Below, one piece after another: positions 39,103 through 51,944 of a stretch of 64,000 nucleotides of DNA (position 1 is the stretch's first letter; each line of letters starts with the position of its first letter). The notes under the pieces were generated by a model, which did no database searches, was not told where the DNA came from, and saw only the letters and a list, made by a program, of their open reading frames with translations. Origin of the DNA: Ceratopteris richardii. Its lineage: Eukaryota; Streptophyta; Polypodiopsida; Polypodiales; Pteridaceae. Where the stretch lies: contig CM035408.1 in NCBI GenBank assembly GCA_020310875.1, positions 141,736,407-141,800,406 of the forward strand, read 5' to 3'. A program made the translations under genes and the position numbers.

Positions 39103-40927
39103 TTAGATCAACACCTTTCCTACATAAATATGAATATGCTCTTTCTCTAATAACATGCAAGGAAGTTTCACTAAACTATTATAATGTTTCTTGAATAGCT
39201 TAATCCTTTTACCTGCTATCAAAGTTTTTTGTGTAACACCATTTAATTCACAAAGAGCATATGTACCATTGTTGTTGACTTTTGATACAATGTATGGCCC
39301 AAACCACCATTGAGTGAGCTTTTTGCATGCATCATATTGAGAGTCAAATGTACTATCATAAATGAGCACCCAATCTCCTACTTCAATCAGCTTAGGATGC
39401 AATCGATGCGTTTTATCAAAATAAATCTTGTTCTTCATTCTAGATTCTCTTAGTTTTTCAGTAGCATCATCAAGTCTTAATTTACCTTGTTGTAACTGTT
39501 TAATGCGCAAACTCAAAAAATCATCAGTAGACATGTTTTCAAACCAAGGCTAATTTGACCATGCAGAAATATGAGACTGAATTGGAAACAATGGTTTTTG
39601 ATAGTACATGAGTTCACAAGCATATACCCAATAGTATGTGTGCACGTCATTCTATCTGCCCAAAGTGCAAAAGGGAAGAATCTAGGCCATTGTTTGATGT
39701 CACCGTTACATGCTTTAGATATGGCTTTCAAAATAGGTGGATGCCCTCCCTCTATTTTACCATTGGCCTCTAGATTATATGCAGTAGTGAGAGACAAATG
39801 AATACCATGATGTTCAAAGAACTCTTTAGCTTCTCTCGCATTTAACTCTCCACGATCAGCAACTAATCTCTCTATGTACCCAAAGCGAATTATGACATCT
39901 TCAAGCTTGAATTTTCAAACATTGTAAGTGGTCTTAGATCGTAGTGCACGTCCCTCTACATTATTAGTTAAGTCTTCTCTTGCGTACAATGTAATGCATT
40001 TTGTCAATACCTTTAGGCATAGTTACAAGATCTACTACCCACTTGTAGTGAATACAAGGTGGATAAGTAGGATGCAATGGATCTCTATGTTTGACTGATG
40101 AATGAATTTGACAAGTAGAACATGTAGAAACATAGCTACTAATGTCAACATACATCCTAGGCCAATAATAGGTACTTATAATTTTTTCATATGTTCCAAA
40201 AAATCCTTTATGACCTGCCCATAATGTCTCATGCATTCCCTTCATTACTTGCAATGTAAGACCTCATTTTCCTAGGACTCATTGTGGATTCTTAACCTTA
40301 CCCTTAGCATGTATCCAAAAATCATTACATAGGAAAAAGTTATAATCTTGTTTCCTAATGTTATGGAATCTATTCATAGTCTAGCTAGGTAATGGTTGTA
40401 GTGTACTCATATACTTTCCTATGTCTCTCCATTCATTTTCGTAGTGAGACTCATGAAATTTCTCATACTCATATGTATGTGGAACATAGTCAACTAAGTT
40501 CACATTCTTTATTAGATCACTTTCAAGATCATCATCAAATCTAGCTCTTAGTAACATATTAGCAAATGAGTTTGACTTACCTGAAATATGAACTAACTCA
40601 GGATTTATGAACTTAATATATGAGATCCATCTAAGCATGGCTATATCAAGAGATGAACAATTGTCTATCATTCCAATGAGAGGCAAACAATCAGTCTCAA
40701 CTTTGACATTTGCACCAATAAAGTATTCTTTGTCTGTTTTCAAAGCTGTTACCATACCCCATAGTTCTCGTTTGATATGTGGATATTTTCATTGTGTTTC
40801 ATGTAAAATTTTGGCACTAAACCTAATTTCATATCTATTCCCTTCACTATCATCTTGACTTATGACCCAACCTATACCAATAGGACTAGTATCAATAGTC
40901 AATATAATAGGTTTGTTAGTAGAATAG
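39103..40927 (-). mobile_element. Ty3/gypsy fossil, cut off by the giant element
   Basis: On the minus strand from high to low coordinates: RNase H (40.93-40.5 kb; ILTIDTSPIGIGWVISQD, KRELWGMVTALK, HISGKSN), integrase zinc-binding region (40.25-40.1 kb; GHKGFFGTYEKI, CSTCQ), integrase core (39.8-39.5 kb; SLTTAYNLEANGKIEGGH, ALWADRMT) and C-terminal region (39.4-39.1 kb; VGDWVLIYDS, WWFGPYIVSKV). RNase H begins exactly at the left edge of the giant element, so the giant element inserted into this copy and its reverse transcriptase should lie beyond the window's right edge. It has around five breaks by eye and clearly older decay than the element that cut it. It belongs to a different Gypsy family from the giant one. 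Confidence 0.85.
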
Positions 40928-41815
40928 TGTTGCAGAGCAAAAGAGCATAAGAGCAGAGCCCCAAAATTTTCAAAATGATGGGCATATTTTTTTCTTCTTC
41001 GAGGTCTTCAAGAATTCCCTCAAGCCATGTAAGTGCACTAGAGGAGTCCTCTAGTTGCATAATCCCAAGTTGTTGTAAAATATCCCTTGTAAAATAGTAG
41101 GAGATTAGTCTTTTAGTGAATAAAGTGCCGGTCTCTTGTGTGAAAGGACCAAACTTAGGGCACATGTATATAAGTCACTTTGTGACTCACTGTAGGGAGT
41201 TTTTGCCATTGTGAAGAAGGAGCACTCCTGAATTTTCGAATTTGCCTCTTCCTTGCAGATTTTGATCTTCATTTTGATCTTGTATGTGTGTGTGTTGCTT
41301 GAAATGTGTGTGTAGGACTGTTGTCTACCCCTCCCCATTGATTTTGAGCTGCTGTAGTGTGTGTGCGAACTAGTAAGAGTTGTGGCGTGAGTGTGGGTGT
41401 TTCCCGCCATTTACTATTTTGGCCATAACTTGAAGCAGAGTTCTCAGAATCGAGTGAAACCACTTCCAGTAGATGCGTCTCGTCGAGCTTCGAAACGAGT
41501 ACCCTATTGCCTATATTCGGAGTCCGGAGCTGGGAGAAATCCTTGATTTTCTGAAAACTGCTGTAAGAGGTATCGCGGCAAACACTTTCACGATTTCAGT
41601 GAGTTTGGGAAGTGGATTAGTCTTTTCTCATGCATGCTAGCTTAACCACTTCATTTTCCATCATATATGCACATGTCTTCATACACTTGGTTAGGTCGTT
41701 TGATCGGATTGACATTTGAATGTGTGTTGATTTCCCACTATATGCACTTGTGTGGCAATCGAGGTACAGTCTCATTGGCACAAGTCCTTGAGTCATTTTG
41801 ACTTAGGTACACACA
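40928..41815 (+). repeat. 5' LTR of the giant Gypsy (888 bp)
   Basis: Begins TGTTGCAGAGCAAAAG and ends GGTACACACA, five bases before the primer site. A TATA-like motif (GTATATAAGTC, about 41166-41176) lies about 240 bases in, with the region after it probably transcribed. Confidence 0.92.
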
Positions 41816-41819
41816 TTTT

Positions 41820-41837
41820 TGGCGCCGTTGCCGGGGA
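41820..41837 (+). promoter_or_regulatory. Primer binding site, Asp tRNA
   Basis: TGGCGCCGTTGCCGGGGA is the complement of the plant Asp (GUC) tRNA 3' end. It is the primer site known from Athila- and Tat-type plant Gypsy elements. Confidence 0.92.
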
Positions 41838-42179
41838 ACACTCAACCAAGGTGCCTTCGTGATGGTTATAGATCGAGTGTGATAGAATCGTACTTGTAGA
41901 AGTGAATTTGTCCTGTGGCAATTTAGTCAATCATTTCAGCACTTGTTACTTCACACCTCAGAGGTGTGTGTGATAAGTTTTAGGTTTAGGGTTAGGAGGA
42001 AGGGAGAGAAGGAGGAGTTAGGGTTAGGGTAGAAGAAGAGGAGTAGTGAGGAGAGAAGAAGTAGGAGTAGACAAAATTCACCAAAAAAATCCCCAAAATC
42101 ACCAAGAAAATTTGCAAAATTCAAATTCTGTCAAAAAAGTATAAAAACCAAAAAATTTGGCTCAGTTGACACTTCACAG

Positions 42180-43210
42180 TGTACTGGTATCGTGGCCGAG
42201 CAGCGACCAGTATCGTGGAGTTGGTATCGTGGCTGTCAGGCTGTCAAAGCTAGGTTTTGAGCTCAAGGTGCAAGCTAGGCAATACACTGGTAAGATTTCA
42301 CAAAGAATATTTGACAAAAACTCTCTAAACATGCATACACACGTGATTAAACATGTGCACAGTATCGCGAGGGGGGGGGGGGAAACTGATATCATTACCA
42401 TCTCTTTGTGTGACACAGAGGCCTAGGAGAGAACAGGAGAGTAAGGAGAGCAAGGGGGTGCAAAAAATTTAGAATTTTCTTGCATTTTGGCTTGAGTATC
42501 GCGATCGGTTGAGGTTTGGTATCGCGATACCAAAACTCCCTTGTATCGCGATACTCGCCGAAGTATCGTATCGCTTGATACGTGTCTTGGTATCGTGACC
42601 CCGAGTTGGTATCACGATCGCGCCTTGATAAGTTGGTATCGTATCTTTACCCTCTCTGGTATCGTATCGTGTCACTTAGCATCAAGTATCGCGACACCAC
42701 TTCGATATCGTATCGCCCTCTCACTAGGATAGTATCGCGATACGGTCATAAGTATCGTATCGTCTAGGTTCTGTGGTATCGTATCGTCTTGAATCTTCGT
42801 ATCGTATCGTCGGTCACTACCAGTATCGTATCGTGCAAGCCGGTGGTATCGTATCGCCGCTTGTCATAGTATCGTATCGTTTCCTTCGAGAATTGTATCG
42901 CGATACCACGCTGATATCATATCGGCATTAGTTCCAGTATCGTATCGCTAGAGCCCATTGGTATCGTATCGTCGGACTTTTAATATCGTATCGTGCAAGC
43001 CGGTGGTATCGTATCGCCGCTTGTCACAGTATCGTATCGTTCCCTTACCAGAGATCGTATCGCGACACGAAGGTGGTATCGTATCGTCGTTGTGTCTGGT
43101 ATCGTATCGCAGTCATTATCTAGTATCGTATCGTTTGGACTTCTGGTATCGTATCGCGGCCAGGGCAGTATCGCCAAGTGTGGTATCACTTGGAAACGGT
43201 ATCGGCCAGA
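42180..43210 (+). repeat. TATCGTATCG minisatellite in the Gypsy leader
   Basis: A GTATCGTATCG(C/T) core recurs with variable spacers, so units are mostly 20-40 bases. I count about 18 exact TATCGTATCG cores between 42.57 and 43.15 kb, plus looser GTATCGTGG and GTATCGCGATAC forms earlier and between. A longer block containing GTGCAAGCCGGTGGTATCGT occurs twice, 160 bases apart (from about 42832 and 42992), so higher-order copying has happened. It lies between the primer site and gag, in the untranslated leader. CpG-rich cores stand out against the AT-rich surroundings. Confidence 0.9.
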
Positions 43211-43476
43211 GTGGCATTGGCATTTTTGGTAGACATTCAGAGGCATTAGAAGAGCCACTCAAGGAGAATCTCTGGGATTTCTAGAGAGACTTAAGTGAGT
43301 GAATGAACTTGAGGTCAGGAAGAGTGCTAAGCAGCCGAAGAAGCGTCATATCTTCTGTGGGAAGTGCAGCCCAGGTTAGTCATCACTCCATCTACTCAGA
43401 GACTTCTAGTGATTCAGAGGAGGAAATACCCATGGCTTCGGAAGACATGTAGGGTCCAACACCGAATAGGAATTTC

Positions 43477-45432
43477 ATGTCTACTATTGAAGGAGATTAC
43501 CGTACCTCCTTACAGTATGTGTCCACTAATGCCCAGGAGATCCCTATCTACCTTGATGGCTTAAATAGATCGGTGGCTAGGATGGTAACTTCCCTGAATA
43601 CCACCATTGTACCCCGACCTGCTGTTAAGTATGAGGGAGGTGCATATGTAGACAAAATTGGTCATATCTACATTGTGACTGAATTTCCTGAGAGGATCAA
43701 CGAAAGGGGAGAGTTTGTGGACCTAGAAAACTCCGAAAGAGCACACCCTGAAGAGTTTGTGACTACCCCTAGGGGCAGGTCTCAAGTATCACGGGTCTTG
43801 AGAGGAGATTTGATACCTCAAGACGACTACTTGTTGGAAGTCTATATGATCCACGGATCAGACCTATTGCTTCAAACCGACTTACCGGCTCCAGGGAGAG
43901 AAGAAAGCCCCATGACATTCTATGAGTTGAAAGACCCAGATGATGAAACTAGAATCACTTACTTGGATAAGGATCAAAGGAGATATTGGCCTGTGAGCGC
44001 CTTAGACAGGGCTCGGCTGAGATATATGGGTGCGCCTGTATTTTCTCAGAGAGATCAGGCAACTACTTCACAAAATCCTTTTGGGAATCAACACAAGACG
44101 GAACAGACCACATCAGGACAGACCAGCCAACGAAGTGTGCCCAACCACACTCATGTACAGTTTGCAACTCCAGGAGTGCAAACACACCATTAGACCCACG
44201 CAGGGATAGGTAATCAATACCGACCACCAGTAAGACCACGACCACCGGTAGGAGGACAGCCTGGAGTACCTCCTATACGACCAGCTGCCCCAATCTTCCC
44301 TGTGAATATGCCCATACCGCCTCAACCAATGAGAAGATTGAGACCTATCCAAGTAGCTAAATGTGTGAGAAACCATTATGATGGATTGGGAGAACCCTAT
44401 GATCATATCGCTGAATTTAAACAAGTTCTAAGAGCGGAGCAAGTAAATGACTTCTTTGTGCAGTATGAGTCGTTTGGACTCACCCTCACAGGGACAGCTC
44501 TAACTTGGTTCCAACCCTTAGACCCAAATCAATTTGGAAATATGGAACAGTTCTTTCAGGAATTCATTGGGGAATTCACAAAGAGAGGGATTAAACACAA
44601 TTTTGCGTCGTTAATCCATAGCTTTCAATAAAACCCTAATGAAACTGTGAAGACTGTTGCCCGAAGATTCAATCAATATGTGGATAGATGCCCAATGGCT
44701 GAGAGGCCCACTCAACAAAAGATGATTTCATTATTTCTAGATGGGCTCACTAACGGAACTCTACGAACCCTAGTGTATGTGAAGAGGCTACAAACATTGA
44801 GTGAGTGTCTTCAGGAGTGCATTGATTTGGAGGATAACCTTGCCGAGGATCTCAAAGGCACAACCGACCTCACTAAAACAGAAGATTTAAGGAGCACTGT
44901 TACATCCAACTCCAGCAACATGGAAGAATTAGCAGAACTATTAGCAAGAAACTAGGATTCGAGGGCCAAAGAGCTTACCAAAACCCCGTGCAAAGAGTGC
45001 CTATGCTACGGAGATGTAATTTATGTGGAGGAGAGCACCCCACACACTTGTGTGTCCGAGGAGGGGCTGGTGCACAGCCTATGTATCCATACCACAGACA
45101 GCAACAACAAGGGACTTCTTGGTACTACCACAAAGAACAAAAATATACCAACCACACTACTAAGAACTGTCCATTCAATGGCAAGTACACCCTTTTCAAC
45201 CATCGCATTATAGACCATATGGATATCCTCCTAGGGAGCCAGGTAGAGAGATACCAAGGTACAACCCGTATCCCACACTAGCAGAAGCATCAAGGCCATA
45301 TGAGCAGGCACCATATCCACCACCACAACCAGTGCTAGGACCCCAATTGTCAAAACCTCAGCAGGTAGTATCCGTGAAGTATGCTCAACCAGAAGAAAAC
45401 TTAGAAAGAGCTATAGTTCCAACATCGAACAT
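43477..45432 (+). mobile_element. Giant Gypsy gag, part before the nested Copia
   Basis: An N-terminal region (43.48-44.2 kb; SLQYVSTNAQEIPIYLDGL, then mixed acidic and Gln/Thr-rich sequence) is followed by the retrotransposon gag core (44.3-44.95 kb; GTALTWFQPLDP, FTKRGI, RRFNQYVDRCP, LFLDGLTNGTLR). A zinc knuckle of CX2CX3HX4C form follows (CNLCGGEHPTHLC, about 45.02-45.05 kb). This would be the capsid and nucleic-acid-binding protein. The nested Copia begins at 45433, between the first and second zinc knuckles. The region has a few breaks. Confidence 0.85.
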
Positions 45433-46438
45433 TGATGGGGGAAGTATATCAACCCCTAAGCAACGACGAAGCGTGAATGACCTCCACAGGTATCCTTCTT
45501 TGACCTCTGCACACCAAAAATGCTCTTACTCAGAGCTTATGCAGAGAACTCTAGTGAACTTTTGTAGACCTGTAGTAGACACCAAGAGCTTTCGAAAAAA
45601 ACAAATTTCACTTCAAATGGATGCTTACACAAGGAGAAACAATGTCTACAACATGAGCTAGTTGAATGCTCACAACTGCCAGTCAAGCAGATACCTCACT
45701 TCACTCCAGTAAGCTTTTCTCAGAGATTATACAGAGAATGAATCTTAAACTTGGCTGAACTTTAGAGGGCTCTAATAGCAACCCAATGACACCAAAATCA
45801 TAGCAAATGCATACATAGAGAAGGAGAACCAGCCCTTACAACAAAGAGAAAAATATTTCCAACAAAGCCTACACACCAAGAGAGATATCAATCACACAAC
45901 TTCACTAAAATGAATGTTGCTCCCAGATTACTTAGAGAATGATCCAGAGAATTTATGAGCATAAAATAGACTCTAATAGCTATCCAATGAAACAAGAATT
46001 ACATCAAATGGATACAATATGAGGGAGAACCAATGCTAACAACTCAGGGGTAGAGTGTTGCAACACTGCCTACACACACACATAGATATGCCTACTAAAA
46101 GAAAACAAACAAGCAAGCAAGGGGCTAGCTTAAGCAAGGGGCTTGCTTATCACAACTCCAGCACTTAGTGCTCACTTTACATGAGCTAAAACGCCAAGAA
46201 TATGGGCCAAAAGAAGTCGGGATACATGCTCCTTTTATAGTGAGAAGTGTGCCCCTAAAATCTAGGAACTACCTTTCCAAATCAGCCTCCTAACTTGGAG
46301 GACTTAGTTGAGATGACTTGGGGAGTGGTTGAGTGACTTTTCTTGATAGAATCTCATGGTTTTTGGCTTCCTTTGATTGCTCCACATGTCCATAAAAGAT
46401 TCCCCACGAATTTGTAGCTTGAAGCTTGACTTTTAACA
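45433..46438 (-). repeat. 3' LTR of the nested Copia
   Basis: Plus strand runs from TGATGGGGGAAGTAT to CTTGACTTTTAACA, followed by the purine tract complement CTCCCCCTCAAG. It contains internal repeats around the motif CTCTAATAGC.ACCCAATGA. Confidence 0.93.
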
Positions 46439-49400
46439 CTCCCCCTCAAGCTTCAATTCTTCGTCCTCATCCAAGCTCCTTCATGTTGATGCATTGCTTG
46501 AATTTTGAAATCTTCATCCCATCCAAAGCCTTTGTAAACATGTCCGCAACTTGGTCCTTGGTACCAATATGATGTACTGAAACTTCCTTGGATATCACCT
46601 TTTCCCTTATGAAGTGATAGTGCACTTCAATATGCTTGGTTCTAGCATGATAGACAGGATTCGATGCTAGATGAATGCTACTCATGTTGTCACAAAAAAT
46701 TGGATATGTGTCAACCTGCAAATTAAGCTCCATAAATAACTTCTTAATCCACATTAGCTCACATGTGACTTGAGCCAAAGCTCTATACTCAGCCTCCGTG
46801 GAAGATAATGCCACCGTGGGTTGCTTCTTTGAAATCCATGAGATGATCTTGCTACCTAGCATTACTAGGTAACCACTTGTACTTATTCTATCCTCCTTCA
46901 AACCGGCCCAATCGGCATCAGAATAAGCTTTGACCTGCATATCATCATCAAATGAATAGAACAATCCTTCATTTATAGTGGCCTTGAGATATCGTAACAT
47001 TCTTCTTGCAGCTTGCAAGTGTGTAGTCCTTGGACTATGCATAAATTCTGATAACACTCCAACTCCATATGCTATGTCGGGCCTAGTTATTGTGGCATAA
47101 TTGAAAGATCCTACAATAGATTGATACAAGGTTACATCCTCTAATTGCTCTCCATCAATGGAGCTTAGCTTTACATTAACTTCCATGGGATTTGAAATAG
47201 GCTTGCAATGTAACATCCCAAACCTCTCAAGTAGTTCTAGAATATACTTCCTTTGTATGAGAATAATACCTTCTTCTTTGTATACAACTTCAATACCAAG
47301 AAAATACCTAAGATCTCCAAGATCAGAGATCCTAAACTCCTTTCCAAGCTTTGCCTTGATCTCCTCAATGCCCTTTGTATCATTACCTGTAATGATAAGA
47401 TCATCTACATACACGCACATGTAGACTACAAGTTCTCCTCTTTGTTTGATGAAGACAGATGGATCCGCCTTGCATTGACTGTAACCACATTTGATCAAAT
47501 AGTCCACCAATCTTTGGTTCCAAGCCCTTGGAGCTTGCTTTAGGCCATAAAGTGCCTTCTTCAACCTACAAACATGATGTGGAAACTCTTTATGAACAAA
47601 ACCTAGTGGTTGCTCCATGTATACCTCTTCTTCCAAGTCTCCATTGAGAAAGGCATTCTTGATATCCAATTGGAAAAGCTTCCATCCTTTGCTAGCAGCC
47701 ATTGCAATGAGTGTCCTAATGGTGCTCATCTTTGCCACGGGGCTGAATGTCTCTTCAAAGTCCACTCCATAGGTTTGTGCAAAACCCTTGGCCACCAATC
47801 TTGCTTTAAACCTAGAAATAGATCTATCTGAATTCCTCTTTACTTTATACACCTATTACCTTCATGTTATCCTTCTTGGGCACTAGAGTCCATGTTTGAT
47901 TCTCCTCAAGTGCGTCGATCTCTTCTTGCATTGCCTCTTTCCATTCGGTGTACCTGCTTGCATCTTCATAGCAATCGGGCTCATGATCTTCTACTACTTT
48001 GTTCATATGTGCATAATGAGTTGCCATGTATGAATCATAAGTAAACCTTTGAGTTGGATACTTAACTCTAGAAGACTTTCTTTCTTCACCTTTTGGAGGA
48101 ATAAACCTCCTTTGCCTTGGGAACTTGATCTCTTTCTTTGACATGGCTTCTTTCTCCATCATGTGTCCTTCATCATCTTCAACTTCATTACCTTCTTCAT
48201 TCAGCTCCATCAATGTTGCTTTGCCTTTGTTGATTGATTGTGCTTCATAGCTTGATGAAGATCTCCCCCTCCATGGTGAGTTCATGCTTGAACTATCTTC
48301 ATTGATGGAACACCTTGGGCCGCTTAGCTCTAGGTCGATTTGTTCTTCATCATGTCCATGCTTTTCTTCTTCATAGTCCTGCATACAATCATACTTCTTA
48401 TACCAAGGGAGTAGCTCATCAAATGCTACATCCCTTGATATCCTCAAGTCCTTTGTGTTTGGGTTTAAGCACCTGTAACCTTTATGATCATTTGAATATC
48501 CTAGAAACACACACTTTTCTCCCTTTGGTTGTAGCTTGTGCCTCAATTCACTTGGCACATGTACATAACAAGTACATCCAAATATCTTCAAGTGGGAAAG
48601 ATCAGGTTTCTTACCATAATAGGCTTGATATGGTGTCAAGCCATGGATCCCTGAGGTAGGAGCCCTATTCATAAGATACACGGCGGTATTTGCTGCATCA
48701 CTCCAAAACATGTTAGGTACATTCATCTCATTAAGCATTGCTCTAGCGATCTCGGCAATGTATCTATTCTTTCTCTCTGCTACTCCATTTTGTTGGGGTG
48801 TGTACCTGCATGTTACTTGCCTCTTGATGCCTTGATCCATTAAAAAATCAGAAAACGCATTTGAGAAATATTCTCCCCCTCCATCGGACCTTAGCTTCTT
48901 GATATATGTACCTGTTTCCTTTTCTACCATTGCCTTGAATGCTTTGAAACATGTAAACACATCTGATTTGTTTTTGATGAAATAAACCCAAACCATCCTT
49001 GTGCAATCATCTATAAAAGTGACAAAGTACTTGTTACCTCCAATGGATTGCTCTTTGGTTGGCCCCCACACATCTGTATGTATCAACTCCAATGGATGTT
49101 GGCTTATGTAGCCACTCTTCTTGAATGGAAGTCTCGCTTGCTTCCCTAGTTGACACGATTCACATAAATGCTTCATACCTTGTCCTTGGAAGTTGGGAAG
49201 ACCTTCAACCAGCCTCTTGAATTGCATTTCCTTCATTCTTTGTATGTTGATGTGACCTATCCTCTTGTGCCACGTCCAACTCCCAAATCCTCTTGTTTCC
49301 ATATGTGAAGTAGACATGTTGAGTGGAATGAGAATTTACCTCCAAAGTGAAGAAACTCCCTTGCTTCTTTCCTCTTGCTATGACCTTGTAACCTTGCTTA

Positions 49401-50938
49401 GGGTTCTCCACAAAGCATCCACCTTTGTTGAACCTTACTTGATAGCCTCTTTCAACCATTTGCCTAACGGACACCAAGTTCTTTTTGATGGTAGGTACAT
49501 GCAAGACATCCTTGAGACATCTTCCTTCCTCCTTGTCATCCAAAGCTACATCTCCAACATGGGAGATCTCATGGGCTGTATCATCACCTGTTTCTACATG
49601 TCCTTTACCTTTGGGAACATGTAAATTAGTAAACCAAGAAGAATTGCAACTCATATGGTTGCTACATCCATTATCAATATACCAAGTGTTATCTACTTTG
49701 CTTGAATTCCCATTCATGTGCATCATCAAGAGATTGTCATTTTCTAAACTTGTAGAAGCATAATTTCCTTGGCCTTTGTATGAAGAACCTTGATTATAGC
49801 TCCTTTCGTTTCCTCCTTGGTAGCAATCTTTAGCATAGTGGCCAAACTTGCCACATATGTAACATCCTTTGCCATCTTGATTCATGTTTTGTTGATGTCG
49901 TCCTCCTCTTCCTCTTGTTCTTCCTCTCCCTCTTTGTGATGAGGTGCCTTGGTCATGTCCTTGATTGCTTGAGTGGCCTTGCCTTCCTCCAAACCTTCCT
50001 TTGCCCCTTCCTTGTCCTTGTCTTCCTTTGCCCCTTTGATTACCTGCATAGAAAACTTGTGCATCCTTGCTTTTAGTTGAACTTCCACCTATGTTCATTT
50101 CTTCGGTGACCATGAGAGCAACCAATTGCTCAAAATGGAGAAGATTATCCCTTACATATACTGAAGTGGTAAAGGGTTTCCACTTCTCATCATCTCTCAA
50201 ACCATTGAGAGTATAAGCCACAAGATCGTCATCGTCTACGTGGCTTCCAATGGATCCCAATGCATCTGATAACTCCTTGACCTTAAGTATGTAGTCATTT
50301 ATGCTACTCCCTGAGCTCTTCCTAAGGTTGTTGAGCTCATTCTTGAGTTGGATCTTCCTTGCTTTGGTGCTTGTTGAATAAAGCCTTTCAAGTGTCTCCC
50401 ATACCTTCATGCTTGAATCCAAATCTTGGATATGGCCGATCATGCTATTGCTAATGTGTTCGGAAAGGATAAAGATAACCCTCTTGTCTCTTTCATTCCA
50501 TTCCCTAAAGGCCCTTCTCTGGTCATTGGTTGGATTCTCATCCAACCTAGGTCTTGGTTCACTTCCACTAATCAACCCCAAAAGGCCCTTGCCCATAAGA
50601 TAGTTGGAGACCCTAAATCTCCATGGTTGATAGTTCCCTTTGTCTAGCTTTTCAATTTGAGTGTTGAAGTCTCCCATATCTAGTCTTTGATACTTGACCT
50701 AGCCCTTGGCTAATTCTCCAATGTGTGTAAAATGAAAATGAGGCTCTGAGGTTACCTCAATCCAAAGCTTTCCTTAGATGGACACCTTGTGCTCTTTAAA
50801 CTTTGAGTAGAATAGCTCCCCCTTGATGTGAGCTACCTCCAAGAAGCTTTTGTTGATGCAAATCTTCAACCACCAACTCCAAGAGGTCTTCTTGCTTGTA
50901 TGTGATACCTCCAAGATGCCCAAATGCTCTGATACCAC

Positions 50939-51944
50939 TGATGGGGGAAGTATCTCAACCCCTAAGCAACGACGAAGCGTGAATGACCTCCACAGGTACC
51001 CTTCTTTGACCTCTGCACACCAAAAATGCTCTTACTCTGAGCTTATGCAGAGAACTCCAGTGACCTTTTGTAGACCTGTAGTAGACACCAAGAGCTTTCC
51101 AACAAAACAAGTTTCACTTCAAATGGATGCTTACACAAGGAGAAACAATGTCTACAACATGAGCTAGTTGAATACTCACAACTGCTAGTCAAGCAGATAC
51201 CTCACTTCACTCCAGGAAGCTTTTCTCAGATACTATACATAGAATGAATCTCAAACTTGGGTGAACTTTCGAGGGCTCTAATAGCTACCCAATGACACCA
51301 AAAGCATAGCAAATGCATACATAGAGAAGGAGAACCAGCCCTTACAACAGAGAGCAAAATATTTCCAAGAGAGCCTACACACCAAGAGAGATATCAATCA
51401 CACAACTTCACTAAAATGAATGTTGCTCCCAGATTACTCAAAGAATGATCTAGAGAATTTGTGAGCATAAAATAGACTTTAATAGCTATCCAATGAAACA
51501 AGAATTACATCAAATGGATACAATATGAGGGAGAACCAATGCTAACAACTCAGGGGTAGAGTGTTGCAACACTGCTTGCGCACACACATAGATATGCCTA
51601 CTAAAAGAAAACAAAAAAGCAAGCAAGGGGCTAGCTTAAGCAAGGGGCTTGCTTATCACAACTCCAGCACTTAGTGCTCACTTTACATGAGCTAAAACTC
51701 CAAGAAGATGGGCCAAAAGAAGTCGGGATACATGCTCCTTTTATAGTGAGAAGTGTGCCCCTAAAATCTAGGAACTACCTTTCCAAATCAGCCTCCTAAC
51801 TTGGAGGACTTAGTTGAGATGACTTGGGGAGTGGTTGAGTGACTTTTCTTGATAGAATCTCGTGGCTTTTGGCTTCCTTTGATTTCTCCACATTTCCATA
51901 AAAGATTCCCCACGAATTTGTAGCTTGAAGCTTGACTTTTAACA
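50939..51944 (-). repeat. 5' LTR of the nested Copia
   Basis: Same length as 45433-46438 with no indels. The primer site complement TGCTCTGATACCA lies directly beside it at 50925-50937. Confidence 0.93.

Larger units (their letters stand above)
45433..51944 (-). mobile_element. Ty1/copia nested inside the giant Gypsy gag
   Basis: LTRs of exactly 1,006 bp at each end (45433-46438 and 50939-51944), initiator Met primer site (50925-50937 as plus-strand complement) and purine tract (46439-46450). Minus-strand coding, about 50.68 down to 46.47 kb: gag (DKGNYQPWRFRVSNYL), CX2CX4HX4C zinc knuckle (CYICGKFGHYAKDC, 49.86 kb), protease (WYIDNGCSNHM, 49.67 kb), integrase zinc region (HKRIGH, CESC) and core (49.1-48.6 kb), reverse transcriptase (47.85-47.1 kb; YVDDLIITG) and RNase H (46.96-46.5 kb; KHIEVHYHFIRE). 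About two breaks. The LTRs differ at 38 of 1,006 positions by my count (3.8 percent), or 10-19 million years at a slow rate. Flanking 5-mers (aacat, acaat) are similar but not identical. It is related to the Copia at 25.5-32.0 kb but has a different LTR. Confidence 0.95.

Noticed and set aside
41820-41837. Possible tRNA gene because of the Asp tRNA match
   Set aside because: Only the 3' end complement is present, directly inside an LTR. It is the element's primer binding site.
41985-42030. TTTAGGG/TTAGGG-like motifs suggesting telomeric DNA
   Set aside because: Only two or three imperfect units in an AG-rich leader. Not an interstitial telomere array.
42369-42382. Poly-G tract as a functional site
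   Set aside because: A short homopolymer next to GCGAGG is prone to sequencing error and has no supporting context.
42180-43210. CRISPR-like regular repeats
   Set aside because: The repeat core is only about 10 bases, spacing is irregular, and it sits in the leader of a plant retroelement. A CRISPR array does not fit.
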